5,664 bases of DNA from Treponema sp. Its GTDB lineage: Bacteria; Spirochaetota; Spirochaetia; Treponematales; Breznakiellaceae. Under the pieces are notes generated by a model. The model worked only from the letters and a program-made list of their open reading frames with translations. It was not told the origin of the DNA and did not search any database. The DNA lies in the NCBI GenBank assembly GCA_031259345.1, contig JAIRLQ010000518.1, positions 1 to 5,664 on the forward strand, in the 5' to 3' direction. Positions within the stretch are counted from its first letter, which is position 1. Each line of letters starts with the position of its first letter. A program made the position numbers and the translations under genes. Below, piece after piece: positions 1-5,485 of this stretch.

Positions 1-349
1 GTTCTGTTCCGAGGGGAATGCGTTCTGTTCTGAGGGGAACTCGTTCTGTTTTGAGTAGAACCTGTTCTGTTCCGAGGGGAATGCGTTCTGTTCTGAGGGG
101 AACTCGTTCTGTTTTGAGGGGAACTCGTTCTGTTCTGAGGGGAACTCGTTCTGTTCTGAGGGGAATTATCGGGTCTCTGAAAGAGGATAATTCTATTCAG
201 AGCAGAATTATCGGGTCTCCGAGAGAGGATAATTCGGTTTGGAGCAGAATTAACGGGGCTCTGAGAGAGGATAATTCGGTTTAGAGAGGAATTATCGGGG
301 CTCCGAGAGAGGATAATTCGGTTTGGAGCAGAATTATCGGGGCTCCGAG
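1..349. repeat. Phased 21-bp / 42-bp tandem repeat array, cut by the window edge
   Basis: Sixteen consecutive 21-bp units run in one phase from 1 to 336, with a partial unit after that. Units 1-8 (1-168) follow a pattern beginning GTTCTGTT and ending GGGGAACTC. From 164 the pattern becomes a 42-bp unit made of two different 21-bp halves, with copies at 164-205, 206-247, 248-289 and 290-331 and a partial copy at 332-349. The two unit types still match at about 13 of 21 positions, so one probably evolved from the other. Many units carry complementary ends: GTTC with GAAC in the first part, and TAATTC with GAATTA or GAATTATC with GATAATTC in the second. The array can therefore form many alternative hairpins. 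Units are not separated by unique spacers. The left end lies outside the window. Function is unknown. Confidence 0.93.
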
Positions 350-426
350 CCTCGCTCGTTTGGCTCCGGATAGAACGGTTGGGGGTAAGAGGCCGGAAAG
401 CGGGGATACGGCGTTACTAGCGGAGT
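350..426. other. Intergenic stretch between repeat array and terminator
   Basis: This is short non-repetitive sequence after the last partial repeat. It contains a small hairpin (CGAGC at 346-350 with GCTCG at 354-358, three-base loop). I see no convincing gene, promoter or RNA gene. It separates the 21-bp array from the 3' end of the minus-strand operon. Confidence 0.5.
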
Positions 427-450
427 AAAAAGGTTACGCATAGAGCGTAA
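427..450 (-). terminator. Probable rho-independent terminator of the infC operon
   Basis: Read on the minus strand, a perfect 6-bp stem (TTACGC at 450-445, GCGTAA at 439-434) closes a five-base loop. It is followed by CC and then five Ts (431-427). It begins six bases after the stop codon of the DUF188 gene, where an operon end is expected. The stem is short and the T-run is offset by two bases, so termination may be partial. Confidence 0.65.
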
Positions 451-456
451 AATTCT

Positions 457-900
457 TTATTTTTTGGTGAGTTCTTTGTCAAAACTGTCCGCAAAGGCTT
501 TTAGTTCTTTTTTTCCGTAAGCGGAGGCCCGTTCCGGGGTCAGGTTGTTTTGCGCAAGGCCTACCATAAAATCCCTAAGGGAGCGGAGTTCCCGGATGTT
601 TTCGGGGGTAAAGATCCTGCCCCGGTCGTCCAGAACACGTATGCCCGCATTTACCAGCTGTTCCGCCAGGGGAAGGTCCCGGGTAACGGCTAAATCCCCG
701 GGTCGGGCCAGCTCCACAATGCGTTTGTCCGCCGAGTCCTCGCCGGGGGGGCACAGTTCCATGGAAATATTGTCGCCGGCGATGCCGGGAATGGGCCGGT
801 TGGCCGCGAAGACAGCGGGCGTCCCGCTGCGGGCGGCTCTGCGCAGCACTAAATCCCGGGCCGCCCGGGGGCAGGAATCGGCGTCTACAAGGATTTTCAT
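457..900 (-). CDS. YaiI/YqxD family (DUF188, UPF0178) protein
   Basis: This 147-residue protein matches the YaiI/YqxD family in length and layout. The family has a PIN-like fold, and its biochemical role is not established; a nuclease-like or RNA-related role is often guessed from the fold. Visible family features are the N-terminal strand with acidic pair VDAD (Asp6, Asp8) followed by Cys10, an AAN motif near residue 33, the G-x-D-x-x-D segment (Gly53, Asp55, Asp58), the GDLAVTRDLPLA segment (Asp69, Asp75), and the C-terminal RSLRDFM region with FADSFDKEL near the end. The likely metal-binding acidic residues are all present. Its ATG overlaps the stop codon of the upstream ZapA-ManA gene in an ATGA junction and has no clear ribosome site, which suggests translational coupling. 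It is the last gene of the operon. Family assignment is firm; function is open. Confidence 0.93.
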   Translation of the reverse strand: MKILVDADSCPRAARDLVLRRAARSGTPAVFAANRPIPGIAGDNISMELCPPGEDSADKRIVELARPGDLAVTRDLPLAEQLVNAGIRVLDDRGRIFTPENIRELRSLRDFMVGLAQNNLTPERASAYGKKELKAFADSFDKELTKK

Positions 901-2498
901 ATATCCCGGAAAAGCCCGGAAGAAGCGGCGTATCCGGAAAAGTTTCCCTTAAACCAGATGCCGTTTCTTCCGGCTTCGGCGGGGACAAACAAAGACGAGC
1001 CCTTTTTATAATGTATATCTTTGCCGTCTCCGTCCGAAACAAGCAGCTCGCCGCTGCCGACAAGGACAATAGACGGCCCCGGCTCTTTATAGAGCAGTTC
1101 CCCTTCAAGGTAAGAGAGGGAAAATTCCCTGGCGGGCGAATTATACCTAGACAGGGGTTTTTCGCCGGCTTTAATAGTTAGCGGTTTAAACGGGCTGAAT
1201 TTAAGAATCCGGCACAGTTCTTTGATATCGACATTCTTTCGGGTAAGGCCGCCCCGCAGTACATTATCCGAATTGGCCATAAGTTCTATCCCAAACCCGT
1301 AGACATACGCATGAAGGGCGCCTGAGGGCAAAAACATGGCTTCGCCCGGTTTAAGCCGGAGCACATTAAGGTAAAGCGGCGAGATTATTGCCGGATCGCC
1401 GGGATAGAGCCGGGCAAATTGGGAAACAAGCCGGTATTCGCCCTGAAAGAGCGGGTTATGTTTTTCAATTTGAAAAGCATGGACATATTCGGTCAGGTCC
1501 TGCCGCGTTTTTTCATTCATGCCAAAGACCGCTTCCAAAAATGATTTAAGGGGGTTTTCGCCGTCCATGGCAAAAAGGGCGCCGGAAAGAGAGGCAAGGC
1601 CGGCTTTTAGGGAGGAGGGGGCATAGGCGGAAAAGTCTTCCAGAAGCCGCCTGATTTCGTCCGGGGTCCTAAAACCGCACATGGCGGTAAAAGGGGTGAG
1701 GGCGCAGATGATTTCGGGTTTGTGGTTTGGATCTTTGTAATTCCGGTTGGCCGCTTTAATGTCAATGCCTGCGGCATTTTCCCGTTCAAAGCCGTCCCTG
1801 GCTTGATCCTGGTTGGGATGGGCCTGAATGGAAAGGGGCTTTGCGGCTGCCAGGGTCTTAAAAAGGAAAGGAAGGCCGCCAAAGGTGTCAAGGGTTTCTT
1901 TTCCTAAACAATAAAGCGGAGAGCGGCCTATAAAGGCGGAGAGCGGGAGCCCTCCTCTGCCGTCTGTATCCTCAATAAGGGACGGCCCTTCCGGGTGAAC
2001 CCCCATCCACATTTCCGCCCATGGCTCGCCGGTTGGGTTTGTCTCGCCCAACAATGAGGGTATCCATTCCGGGGAACCCCAATCGTAATGTTTTATGGGG
2101 TTTTTTAGGCTGTGGGTAAGATGGCCGGCCCCGGTATGTCCCCCGGTCCCGGTACGTTCCCCGGTCCCGGTATGTCCCCCGGCCGGCGGCTCCTTTAGCA
2201 CCGCGTCCAGCCGGGAGATAAGGCTCATGGTAAGGCTTTCCGCCTCGTCGTTGCCGTCCGGTTCCTGCGTTAAAGGCCGTTCCGTTAACGCGGCCCGCAG
2301 CTTTTCCGCTTCGTCGTAGAGAAGAAAACCCGTAAGGATCGCAATTTTAAGAGGATCTTCAAGGCCCGTGGCTTTTTGCGTATCTTCTATTGCTTTTTTA
2401 TAGTCCGCCAGAAGCCGATCTAAATAATCTTTTTCTTCCTCAGCCGAAATGGGTATTGAGGCGCCTAATACTTCAATACGAAGGCTATTTTTAGGCAT
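897..2498 (-). CDS. manA: Fusion protein: ZapA-like cell division domain + class I mannose-6-phosphate isomerase
   Basis: One uninterrupted 533-codon frame. Residues 5-67 resemble ZapA, which binds and cross-links FtsZ filaments: the opening LRIEVLG strand, the acidic EEEKDYLDRL helix, and TGLEDPLKIAILTGFLL before the coiled-coil helix. Residues 68-102 look like the natural ZapA C-terminus (TMSLISRLDAVLKE). Residues 105-126 are a Gly/Thr-rich linker. Residues 127-533 form a complete cupin-type type I phosphomannose isomerase (mannose-6-phosphate to fructose-6-phosphate, zinc dependent, cytoplasmic). Visible motifs are AEMWMGVHPEGPS (161-173), zinc ligands Gln225, His227, Glu262 and His396, and catalytic Arg415 in the SDNVLRGGLTRKN segment. 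The His396-Arg415 spacing agrees with the fungal enzyme. No ATG, GTG or TTG with a ribosome site precedes the isomerase part; the nearest candidates are Val100 (GTG) and Met91. The gene starts 6 nt after the coiled-coil gene and overlaps the DUF188 gene by 4 nt. The isomerase is certain, the ZapA domain very likely. Whether both halves act in one protein is inference. Confidence 0.94.
   Translation of the reverse strand: MPKNSLRIEVLGASIPISAEEEKDYLDRLLADYKKAIEDTQKATGLEDPLKIAILTGFLLYDEAEKLRAALTERPLTQEPDGNDEAESLTMSLISRLDAVLKEPPAGGHTGTGERTGTGGHTGAGHLTHSLKNPIKHYDWGSPEWIPSLLGETNPTGEPWAEMWMGVHPEGPSLIEDTDGRGGLPLSAFIGRSPLYCLGKETLDTFGGLPFLFKTLAAAKPLSIQAHPNQDQARDGFERENAAGIDIKAANRNYKDPNHKPEIICALTPFTAMCGFRTPDEIRRLLEDFSAYAPSSLKAGLASLSGALFAMDGENPLKSFLEAVFGMNEKTRQDLTEYVHAFQIEKHNPLFQGEYRLVSQFARLYPGDPAIISPLYLNVLRLKPGEAMFLPSGALHAYVYGFGIELMANSDNVLRGGLTRKNVDIKELCRILKFSPFKPLTIKAGEKPLSRYNSPAREFSLSYLEGELLYKEPGPSIVLVGSGELLVSDGDGKDIHYKKGSSLFVPAEAGRNGIWFKGNFSGYAASSGLFRDI
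2131..2184 (-). repeat. Three tandem 18-bp repeats encoding the ZapA-ManA linker
   Basis: Three 18-bp units at 2131-2148, 2149-2166 and 2167-2184 differ at only a few positions and sit exactly at the joint between the two domains. On the coding strand each unit gives six residues: GHTGAG, ERTGTG and GHTGTG in increasing genomic order. As 18 is a multiple of three, copy-number change would lengthen or shorten the linker without breaking the frame. Confidence 0.93.
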
Positions 2499-2499
2499 G

Positions 2500-2517
2500 G
2501 GATATTAAAAGATATCC
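2500..2517 (-). other. Small inverted repeat across the stop/start junction before zapA-manA
   Basis: GGATAT and ATATCC (6-bp arms, six-base spacer) surround the TAA stop of the coiled-coil gene and end two bases before the ATG of the fusion gene. No Shine-Dalgarno sequence is visible for that ATG. A weak hairpin here could be opened by ribosomes finishing the upstream gene, but it could also be chance from the codons of the conserved tail. Confidence 0.4.
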
Positions 2518-2942
2518 AGCTCACCGTTGTCGGGGTTGTCGGGGTTATCGGCGTTGCCGGGGTTATCAGAGTTGCCGGGGCTGCCGGGGTTATCGGCGTT
2601 GCCGGAAACGTTTTCGTTTTCCGCGACGCTATCCGTTTCCGTGTCCCCAGCCGGAACTTCGCTCCCGCCGCTTTTGGCAAAACTTTTGCGTTCCTCCGGC
2701 TGCCTCGCTCCTATGGCATCCTCAAAGTGATTAAGTCGGTCAAGGGCAGAAAGAATCCCGTTCTCAATTTGGCTTTGCTCTTCTTTAAATTGCTGAATCA
2801 GATCCTCAAGTTCGTCAACCCGTTTCTGGCAGGAATCTATCTTCCCTTTTAAAAAGGCGTTTTCTTCGGTTACCCGTTTGACATATTCAATCGTCTGGGT
2901 AACTCTGGTTTCCAGCAGTTTAACCTGCTCAAGGGTTACCAT
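2505..2942 (-). CDS. Coiled-coil protein with Asn/Asp/Pro/Gly repeat tail, possible division partner of ZapA
   Basis: This 145-residue protein has no signal peptide or membrane segment. Residues 1-75 are charged and heptad-like (VKLLETRVTQTIEYVKRVTE, then KGKIDSCQKRVDELEDLIQQ), giving a long coiled coil. Residues 80-110 are polar and probably disordered. Residues from about 113 to 138 are low complexity with N-x-D and NPG triplets, ending in the acidic-hydrophobic tail GELDIF. A short coiled-coil protein encoded immediately before ZapA suggests a ZapB-like role in organising the division ring, but this rests on position and shape, not on a recognised domain. The ATG lies 3 nt after the rplT stop with only a weak G-rich ribosome site (GGGGG about 9 nt upstream), so translation is probably coupled to rplT. 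Spirochaetes appear to carry similar short proteins here; I recall this pattern but cannot verify it. Confidence 0.85.
   Translation of the reverse strand: MVTLEQVKLLETRVTQTIEYVKRVTEENAFLKGKIDSCQKRVDELEDLIQQFKEEQSQIENGILSALDRLNHFEDAIGARQPEERKSFAKSGGSEVPAGDTETDSVAENENVSGNADNPGSPGNSDNPGNADNPDNPDNGELDIF
2527..2607 (-). repeat. Nine tandem 9-bp repeats in the coiled-coil gene
   Basis: Nine consecutive 9-bp units, plus-strand pattern TTGCCGGGG or TTATCGGCG with one to three changes each, lie in the 3' part of the gene. They encode three-residue steps such as DNP, GNA and GSP. The unit keeps the reading frame, so copy-number change would only alter the length of the tail ahead of the final GELDIF. 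Confidence 0.9.
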
Positions 2943-2945
2943 ACT

Positions 2946-3305
2946 TTAGGCCCCCAACGCGGCCTTGGCTTTGGCAATAACCGCTTTGAAAGCGGACTCG
3001 TCCTGAACCGCCAGATAGGAAAGGGTCTTGCGGTTAATTTCGATGCCTGCTTTGTTAAGGCCGTCTACAAGGCGGGAATAGGAAATGCCTTCGGCACGGC
3101 AGGCGGCGTTAATACGGATAATCCAGATACGCCGGAAATCGGCCTTGCGATCCCGCCTGTCCCTATAGGCATAGGAAAGCCCTTTGGTAACCGCGTCTTT
3201 TGCGACCTTGTAGTTTGAATGCCGCCGGCCCCAATAGCCTTTGGCAAGTTTTAATATCTTTTTACGATGATTTTTGCGTTTTGCGCTGTCAACTGCTCTT
3301 GACAT
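2946..3305 (-). CDS. rplT: 50S ribosomal protein L20
   Basis: This 119-residue basic protein has the usual L20 length. L20 binds 23S rRNA early in large-subunit assembly and in many bacteria represses its own operon. Diagnostic segments are the extended basic N-terminus with KNHRKKILKLAKGYWGRR (11-28) and the globular-domain signature YRDRRDRKADFRRIWIIRIN (47-66). The ATG is preceded by AAGGAG with a six-base spacer, a good ribosome site. The gene follows rpmI by 15 nt and is followed after 3 nt by the coiled-coil gene. No known L20-binding leader structure could be identified by eye. Confidence 0.98.
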   Translation of the reverse strand: MSRAVDSAKRKNHRKKILKLAKGYWGRRHSNYKVAKDAVTKGLSYAYRDRRDRKADFRRIWIIRINAACRAEGISYSRLVDGLNKAGIEINRKTLSYLAVQDESAFKAVIAKAKAALGA

Positions 3306-3320
3306 AATACACTCCTTGGC

Positions 3321-3521
3321 TTAACCGTAGGGTAAAAGCTGTTTTTTGATAACGCCCACATTGTCGCTGGACAGGATGCCGGCATGGCGGAGATTCCGCT
3401 TGCGTTTGCTTGACTTCTTGGTCAAAATATGGCGGAGATTTTGTTTCTTGTACTTTACCTTGCCGCTTCCGGTAAAGGAATACCGCTTTGCGGCGGCTTT
3501 TTTAGTCTTCATCTTTGGCAT
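3321..3521 (-). CDS. rpmI: 50S ribosomal protein L35
   Basis: This 66-residue, strongly basic protein has standard L35 length. It shows the canonical start MPKMKTKKAAAKR, the TGSGKVK segment (17-23), the central RHILTKKSSKRKRNLR (30-45) and the ending IKKQLLPYG. L35 is a small component of the large ribosomal subunit. The ATG has a GAGG ribosome site about nine bases upstream. It sits between infC (18 nt gap) and rplT (15 nt gap), the classic infC-rpmI-rplT arrangement. Confidence 0.98.
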   Translation of the reverse strand: MPKMKTKKAAAKRYSFTGSGKVKYKKQNLRHILTKKSSKRKRNLRHAGILSSDNVGVIKKQLLPYG

Positions 3522-3539
3522 AAATCGTACCTCATTGCT

Positions 3540-4058
3540 CTATTTCTTGTTTTTGGGGCTTAAAACCATGGACATAAACCTGCCTTCCATTGCCGGCGGT
3601 TTGTCCATAAGGTATTCCCCTTCAATTCGCTTTAAAACATCATTTAAAACATCCAAACCGAGTTCGGTATGGGCCAATTCACGGCCCCTAAAACGGATGG
3701 TAACTTTGACCTTGTTACCTTCTCCCAGAAATTCTTTTACATGCTTGGATTTAAAATCCAGGTCATGCTCATCAATCTTGGGCTGCATACGGATTTCTTT
3801 TAATTTGAGCAATTTTTGCTTTTTCTTGGAATCCCGTATCTTCTTTTCATTTTCGAATTTGAACTTTCCGTAATCCAGAATTTTGACCACCGGCGGACTC
3901 GCCTGGGGGGCGACTTCCACCAAATCCAAACCCTGTTCCCTGGCAATCGCAAGGGCTTCTACGGTAGGCATTATGCCCTGCTGTTCCCCCTCATCCCGAA
4001 TGAGGCGTACCTCCCGCACCCGAATTTGTTCGTTAATTCGTAAATCTTTTTCCGACAA
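3540..4058 (-). CDS. infC: Translation initiation factor IF-3
   Basis: IF3 binds the 30S subunit, keeps it apart from 50S and checks the start codon and initiator tRNA. From the chosen start the protein is 172 residues with both domains. The N-domain opens DLRINEQIRVREVRLI and contains the family signature around KILDYGKFKFE (59-69). A lysine-rich linker follows, and the C-domain contains KEIRMQPKIDEHDLDF and FRGRELAHTELG. I chose the TTG at 4058-4056 because AGGAGGT lies three bases upstream, and because IF3 proteins usually begin shortly before the RIN segment. An in-frame GTG at 4103 would add 15 residues (187 total), but it has no ribosome site and falls in a predicted leader hairpin. A non-ATG start is notable because infC in E. 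coli also uses a rare start codon (AUU) for autoregulation; UUG is less strongly discriminated by IF3, so the same control is not proven here. First gene of the operon. Confidence 0.95.
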   Translation of the reverse strand: MSEKDLRINEQIRVREVRLIRDEGEQQGIMPTVEALAIAREQGLDLVEVAPQASPPVVKILDYGKFKFENEKKIRDSKKKQKLLKLKEIRMQPKIDEHDLDFKSKHVKEFLGEGNKVKVTIRFRGRELAHTELGLDVLNDVLKRIEGEYLMDKPPAMEGRFMSMVLSPKNKK

Positions 4059-4061
4059 CTG

Positions 4062-4068
4062 ACCTCCT
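4062..4068 (-). promoter_or_regulatory. Strong Shine-Dalgarno site that decides the infC start
   Basis: AGGAGGT on the minus strand, followed by CAG and then the TTG start codon. It is a near-perfect match to the 16S rRNA tail, though the spacing is somewhat short. No other in-frame candidate start for infC has a comparable site. Confidence 0.75.
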
Positions 4069-4096
4069 CGCTTGGGTTCAAAGCCTATGTTTTCCG

Positions 4097-4114
4097 GCTC
4101 CACGGGGCAGGAGC
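4097..4114 (-). promoter_or_regulatory. Hairpin in the infC leader
   Basis: GCTCC (4114-4110) pairs with GGAGC (4101-4097) around an eight-base loop that contains most of the alternative GTG codon (4103-4101). It lies in the predicted 65-nt leader between transcription start and the TTG start. The stem is short and regulatory use is unproven. Confidence 0.4.
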
Positions 4115-4129
4115 TTTCAACACTTTCCT

Positions 4130-4159
4130 ATATTACCAAATTGAAAGGGAGTTTGTCTA
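4130..4159 (-). promoter_or_regulatory. Probable sigma-70 promoter of the infC operon
   Basis: The minus strand has TAGACA (4159-4154, five of six consensus bases), an 18-base spacer, and TAATAT (4135-4130, four of six). The -10 box is preceded directly by TGG, an extended -10 element. Transcription would start near 4123, downstream of the fba terminator and about 65 nt before the infC TTG, so the operon has its own start. Confidence 0.6.
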
Positions 4160-4172
4160 TAGCTCGTTAACT

Positions 4173-4212
4173 AAAAAAGCCATTCCCAAAACTTGAAGTT
4201 TTGGGAATGGCT
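4173..4212 (-). terminator. Strong rho-independent terminator of fba
   Basis: A perfect 16-bp stem (4197-4212 with 4178-4193) closes a three-base loop and runs on the minus strand into six Ts (4178-4173). It begins 28 nt after the fba stop codon. On the plus strand no T-run follows the hairpin, so it works only in the minus direction. Confidence 0.93.
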
Positions 4213-4240
4213 CAAAATACCTTCTTATTTGTAACAGCCC

Positions 4241-5239
4241 CTAAGCCTGGCCTGCGGAACCCAGAACGTTGATGTTCTTGTGGGAGTAGAGCTTTTTAAG
4301 CTCGTCCCTGGCCGGGCCCATGTACTTGCGGGGATCAAATTCTTCGGGCTTTTCGGCAAAGACCTTGCGGATAAGCGCGGTCATTGCCAGGCGGCCGTCG
4401 GAATCAATATTGATCTTGCATACCGCGCTCTTGGCGGCTTTGCGAAGCTGCTCTTCGGGGATGCCCACCGAATCGGGCAGGTGGCCGCCGTATTGCTCTA
4501 TCATCCTAACGTACTCAATGGGTACCGAAGACGAGCCGTGAAGAACGATGGGGAAGCCCGGCAGTTTTTTTTCGATTTCCGCAAGAATGTCAAAGCGGAG
4601 CGGAGGCGGGATAAGGATGCCGTTGGCGTCCCTGGTACATTGTTCGGGTTTGAACTTGGCGCGCCCGTGGCTTGTGCCAATGGAAATCGCGAGGCTGTCT
4701 ACTTTGGTTTTGCTCACAAAGTCGATAACTTCCGAGGGCTGGGTATAATGGCTGTGTTCGGCGGAAACATCATCCTCAACCCCCGCGAGGACGCCCAATT
4801 CCCCTTCTACGGTAACATAGTCTTTTTGGGCATGGGCAAAATCCACAACTTTGCGGGTTAGGGCGGCATTCTCGTCGTAAGGCAGGTGCGAGCCGTCTAT
4901 CATCACGCTGGAAAAACCTGTCTCAATGCAATCTTTGCAGAGCTCAAAGCTGTCGCCGTGATCCAGGTGCAGGACTATGGGGATGTCATAGCCAAGCTCG
5001 TGAGCGTATTCGGTAGCGCCCTTTGCCATGTTTTTAAGAAGGTTCTGGTTGGCATACTTGCGGGCGCCGGAGGAAACCTGAAGGATCACCGGGGATTTGG
5101 TTTCGACACAGGCCTGAATGATGGCCTGAAGCTGTTCCATATTATTGAAATTATAGGCCGGAAGCGCATAACCGCCTGATACCGCTTTCTTAAAAAGCTC
5201 TTTGGTATTTACCAGGCCTAATTCTTTATAACTTGTCAT
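4241..5239 (-). CDS. fba: Class II fructose-1,6-bisphosphate aldolase
   Basis: This 332-residue, zinc-dependent cytoplasmic enzyme of glycolysis and gluconeogenesis cleaves fructose-1,6-bisphosphate to glyceraldehyde-3-phosphate and dihydroxyacetone phosphate. Visible motifs are AYNFNN near residue 28 and HLDHGD (91-96) with catalytic Asp93 and zinc ligand His94. These are followed by VEGELG (144-149), GTSHGRAKF (188-196) with zinc ligand His191, VLHGSSS (232-238) with zinc ligand His234, and the phosphate/substrate segment KINIDSDGR (275-283). All expected catalytic residues are present and the length is right for the family, so it is likely active. Related tagatose-bisphosphate aldolases share the fold, but the long C-terminal part and overall pattern favour fructose-bisphosphate. 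The ATG has AAGGAG seven bases upstream. It forms a single-gene unit with its own promoter and terminator. Confidence 0.97.
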   Translation of the reverse strand: MTSYKELGLVNTKELFKKAVSGGYALPAYNFNNMEQLQAIIQACVETKSPVILQVSSGARKYANQNLLKNMAKGATEYAHELGYDIPIVLHLDHGDSFELCKDCIETGFSSVMIDGSHLPYDENAALTRKVVDFAHAQKDYVTVEGELGVLAGVEDDVSAEHSHYTQPSEVIDFVSKTKVDSLAISIGTSHGRAKFKPEQCTRDANGILIPPPLRFDILAEIEKKLPGFPIVLHGSSSVPIEYVRMIEQYGGHLPDSVGIPEEQLRKAAKSAVCKINIDSDGRLAMTALIRKVFAEKPEEFDPRKYMGPARDELKKLYSHKNINVLGSAGQA

Positions 5240-5272
5240 TTGGATACTCCTTCGTAATCAAATATGTTATAA

Positions 5273-5301
5273 ATAGTATGGCATGAAGAAGGCTTGGTCA
5301 A
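5273..5301 (-). promoter_or_regulatory. Probable sigma-70 promoter of fba
   Basis: The minus strand has TTGACC (5301-5296, five of six consensus bases), a 17-base spacer, and TACTAT (5278-5273, four of six). The start of transcription would fall near 5266, giving a leader of about 26 nt that contains the AAGGAG ribosome site. Box quality, ideal spacing and position make it a good candidate. Confidence 0.65.
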
Positions 5302-5349
5302 GGGCTGTCTCATTAATGCAATAAACGCTGTAGATAACTCTATCTCCAC

Positions 5350-5407
5350 GGGCGGGGACAATCACCTCCGCAAAAACTATGGAGGAGTCCGCTTACGAGC
5401 CCCGCCC
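5350..5407. repeat. Local hairpin within the left arm
   Basis: GGGCGGGG (5350-5357) can pair with CCCCGCCC (5400-5407). Inside it CCTCC (5365-5369) can pair with GGAGG (5381-5385). This local fold competes with long-range pairing between the left arm and the right arm at 5537-5553. Confidence 0.6.
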
Positions 5408-5485
5408 CTTGTGTTCCTTGTATTTGCATACTGGGGCTTGCTCTGCTCATGGGCAATAGCCGCTATTATTCTTTATGGAAGCTTT

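Noticed and set aside
1..349. CRISPR array
   Set aside because: The units are directly adjacent with no unique spacers, repeats vary gradually, and no cas genes are present.
545..952. Plus-strand open frame opposite the DUF188 gene
   Set aside because: It lies antisense to a clear family member, its composition is Arg/Ser rich, and it has no recognisable domain or ribosome context.
575..1108. Second minus-strand frame overlapping the DUF188 and isomerase genes
   Set aside because: It is an out-of-frame shadow: the fragments resemble frameshifted versions of the two real proteins, which are both intact in their own frames.
3346..3873. 175-residue plus-strand open frame opposite rpmI and infC
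   Set aside because: It is antisense to two highly conserved genes; its hydrophobic look comes from reading complements of lysine-rich codons.
3540..4103. infC starting at GTG 4103
   Set aside because: There is no ribosome site, the codon is in a hairpin, and the TTG at 4058 has a near-perfect Shine-Dalgarno sequence.
4173..4212. Bidirectional terminator serving both strands
   Set aside because: The T-run exists only on the minus-strand side of the hairpin, and no plus-strand gene precedes it.
4280..5179. Several plus-strand open frames opposite fba
   Set aside because: fba is complete with all catalytic motifs, and the opposite frames show no domain and no promoter or ribosome site.
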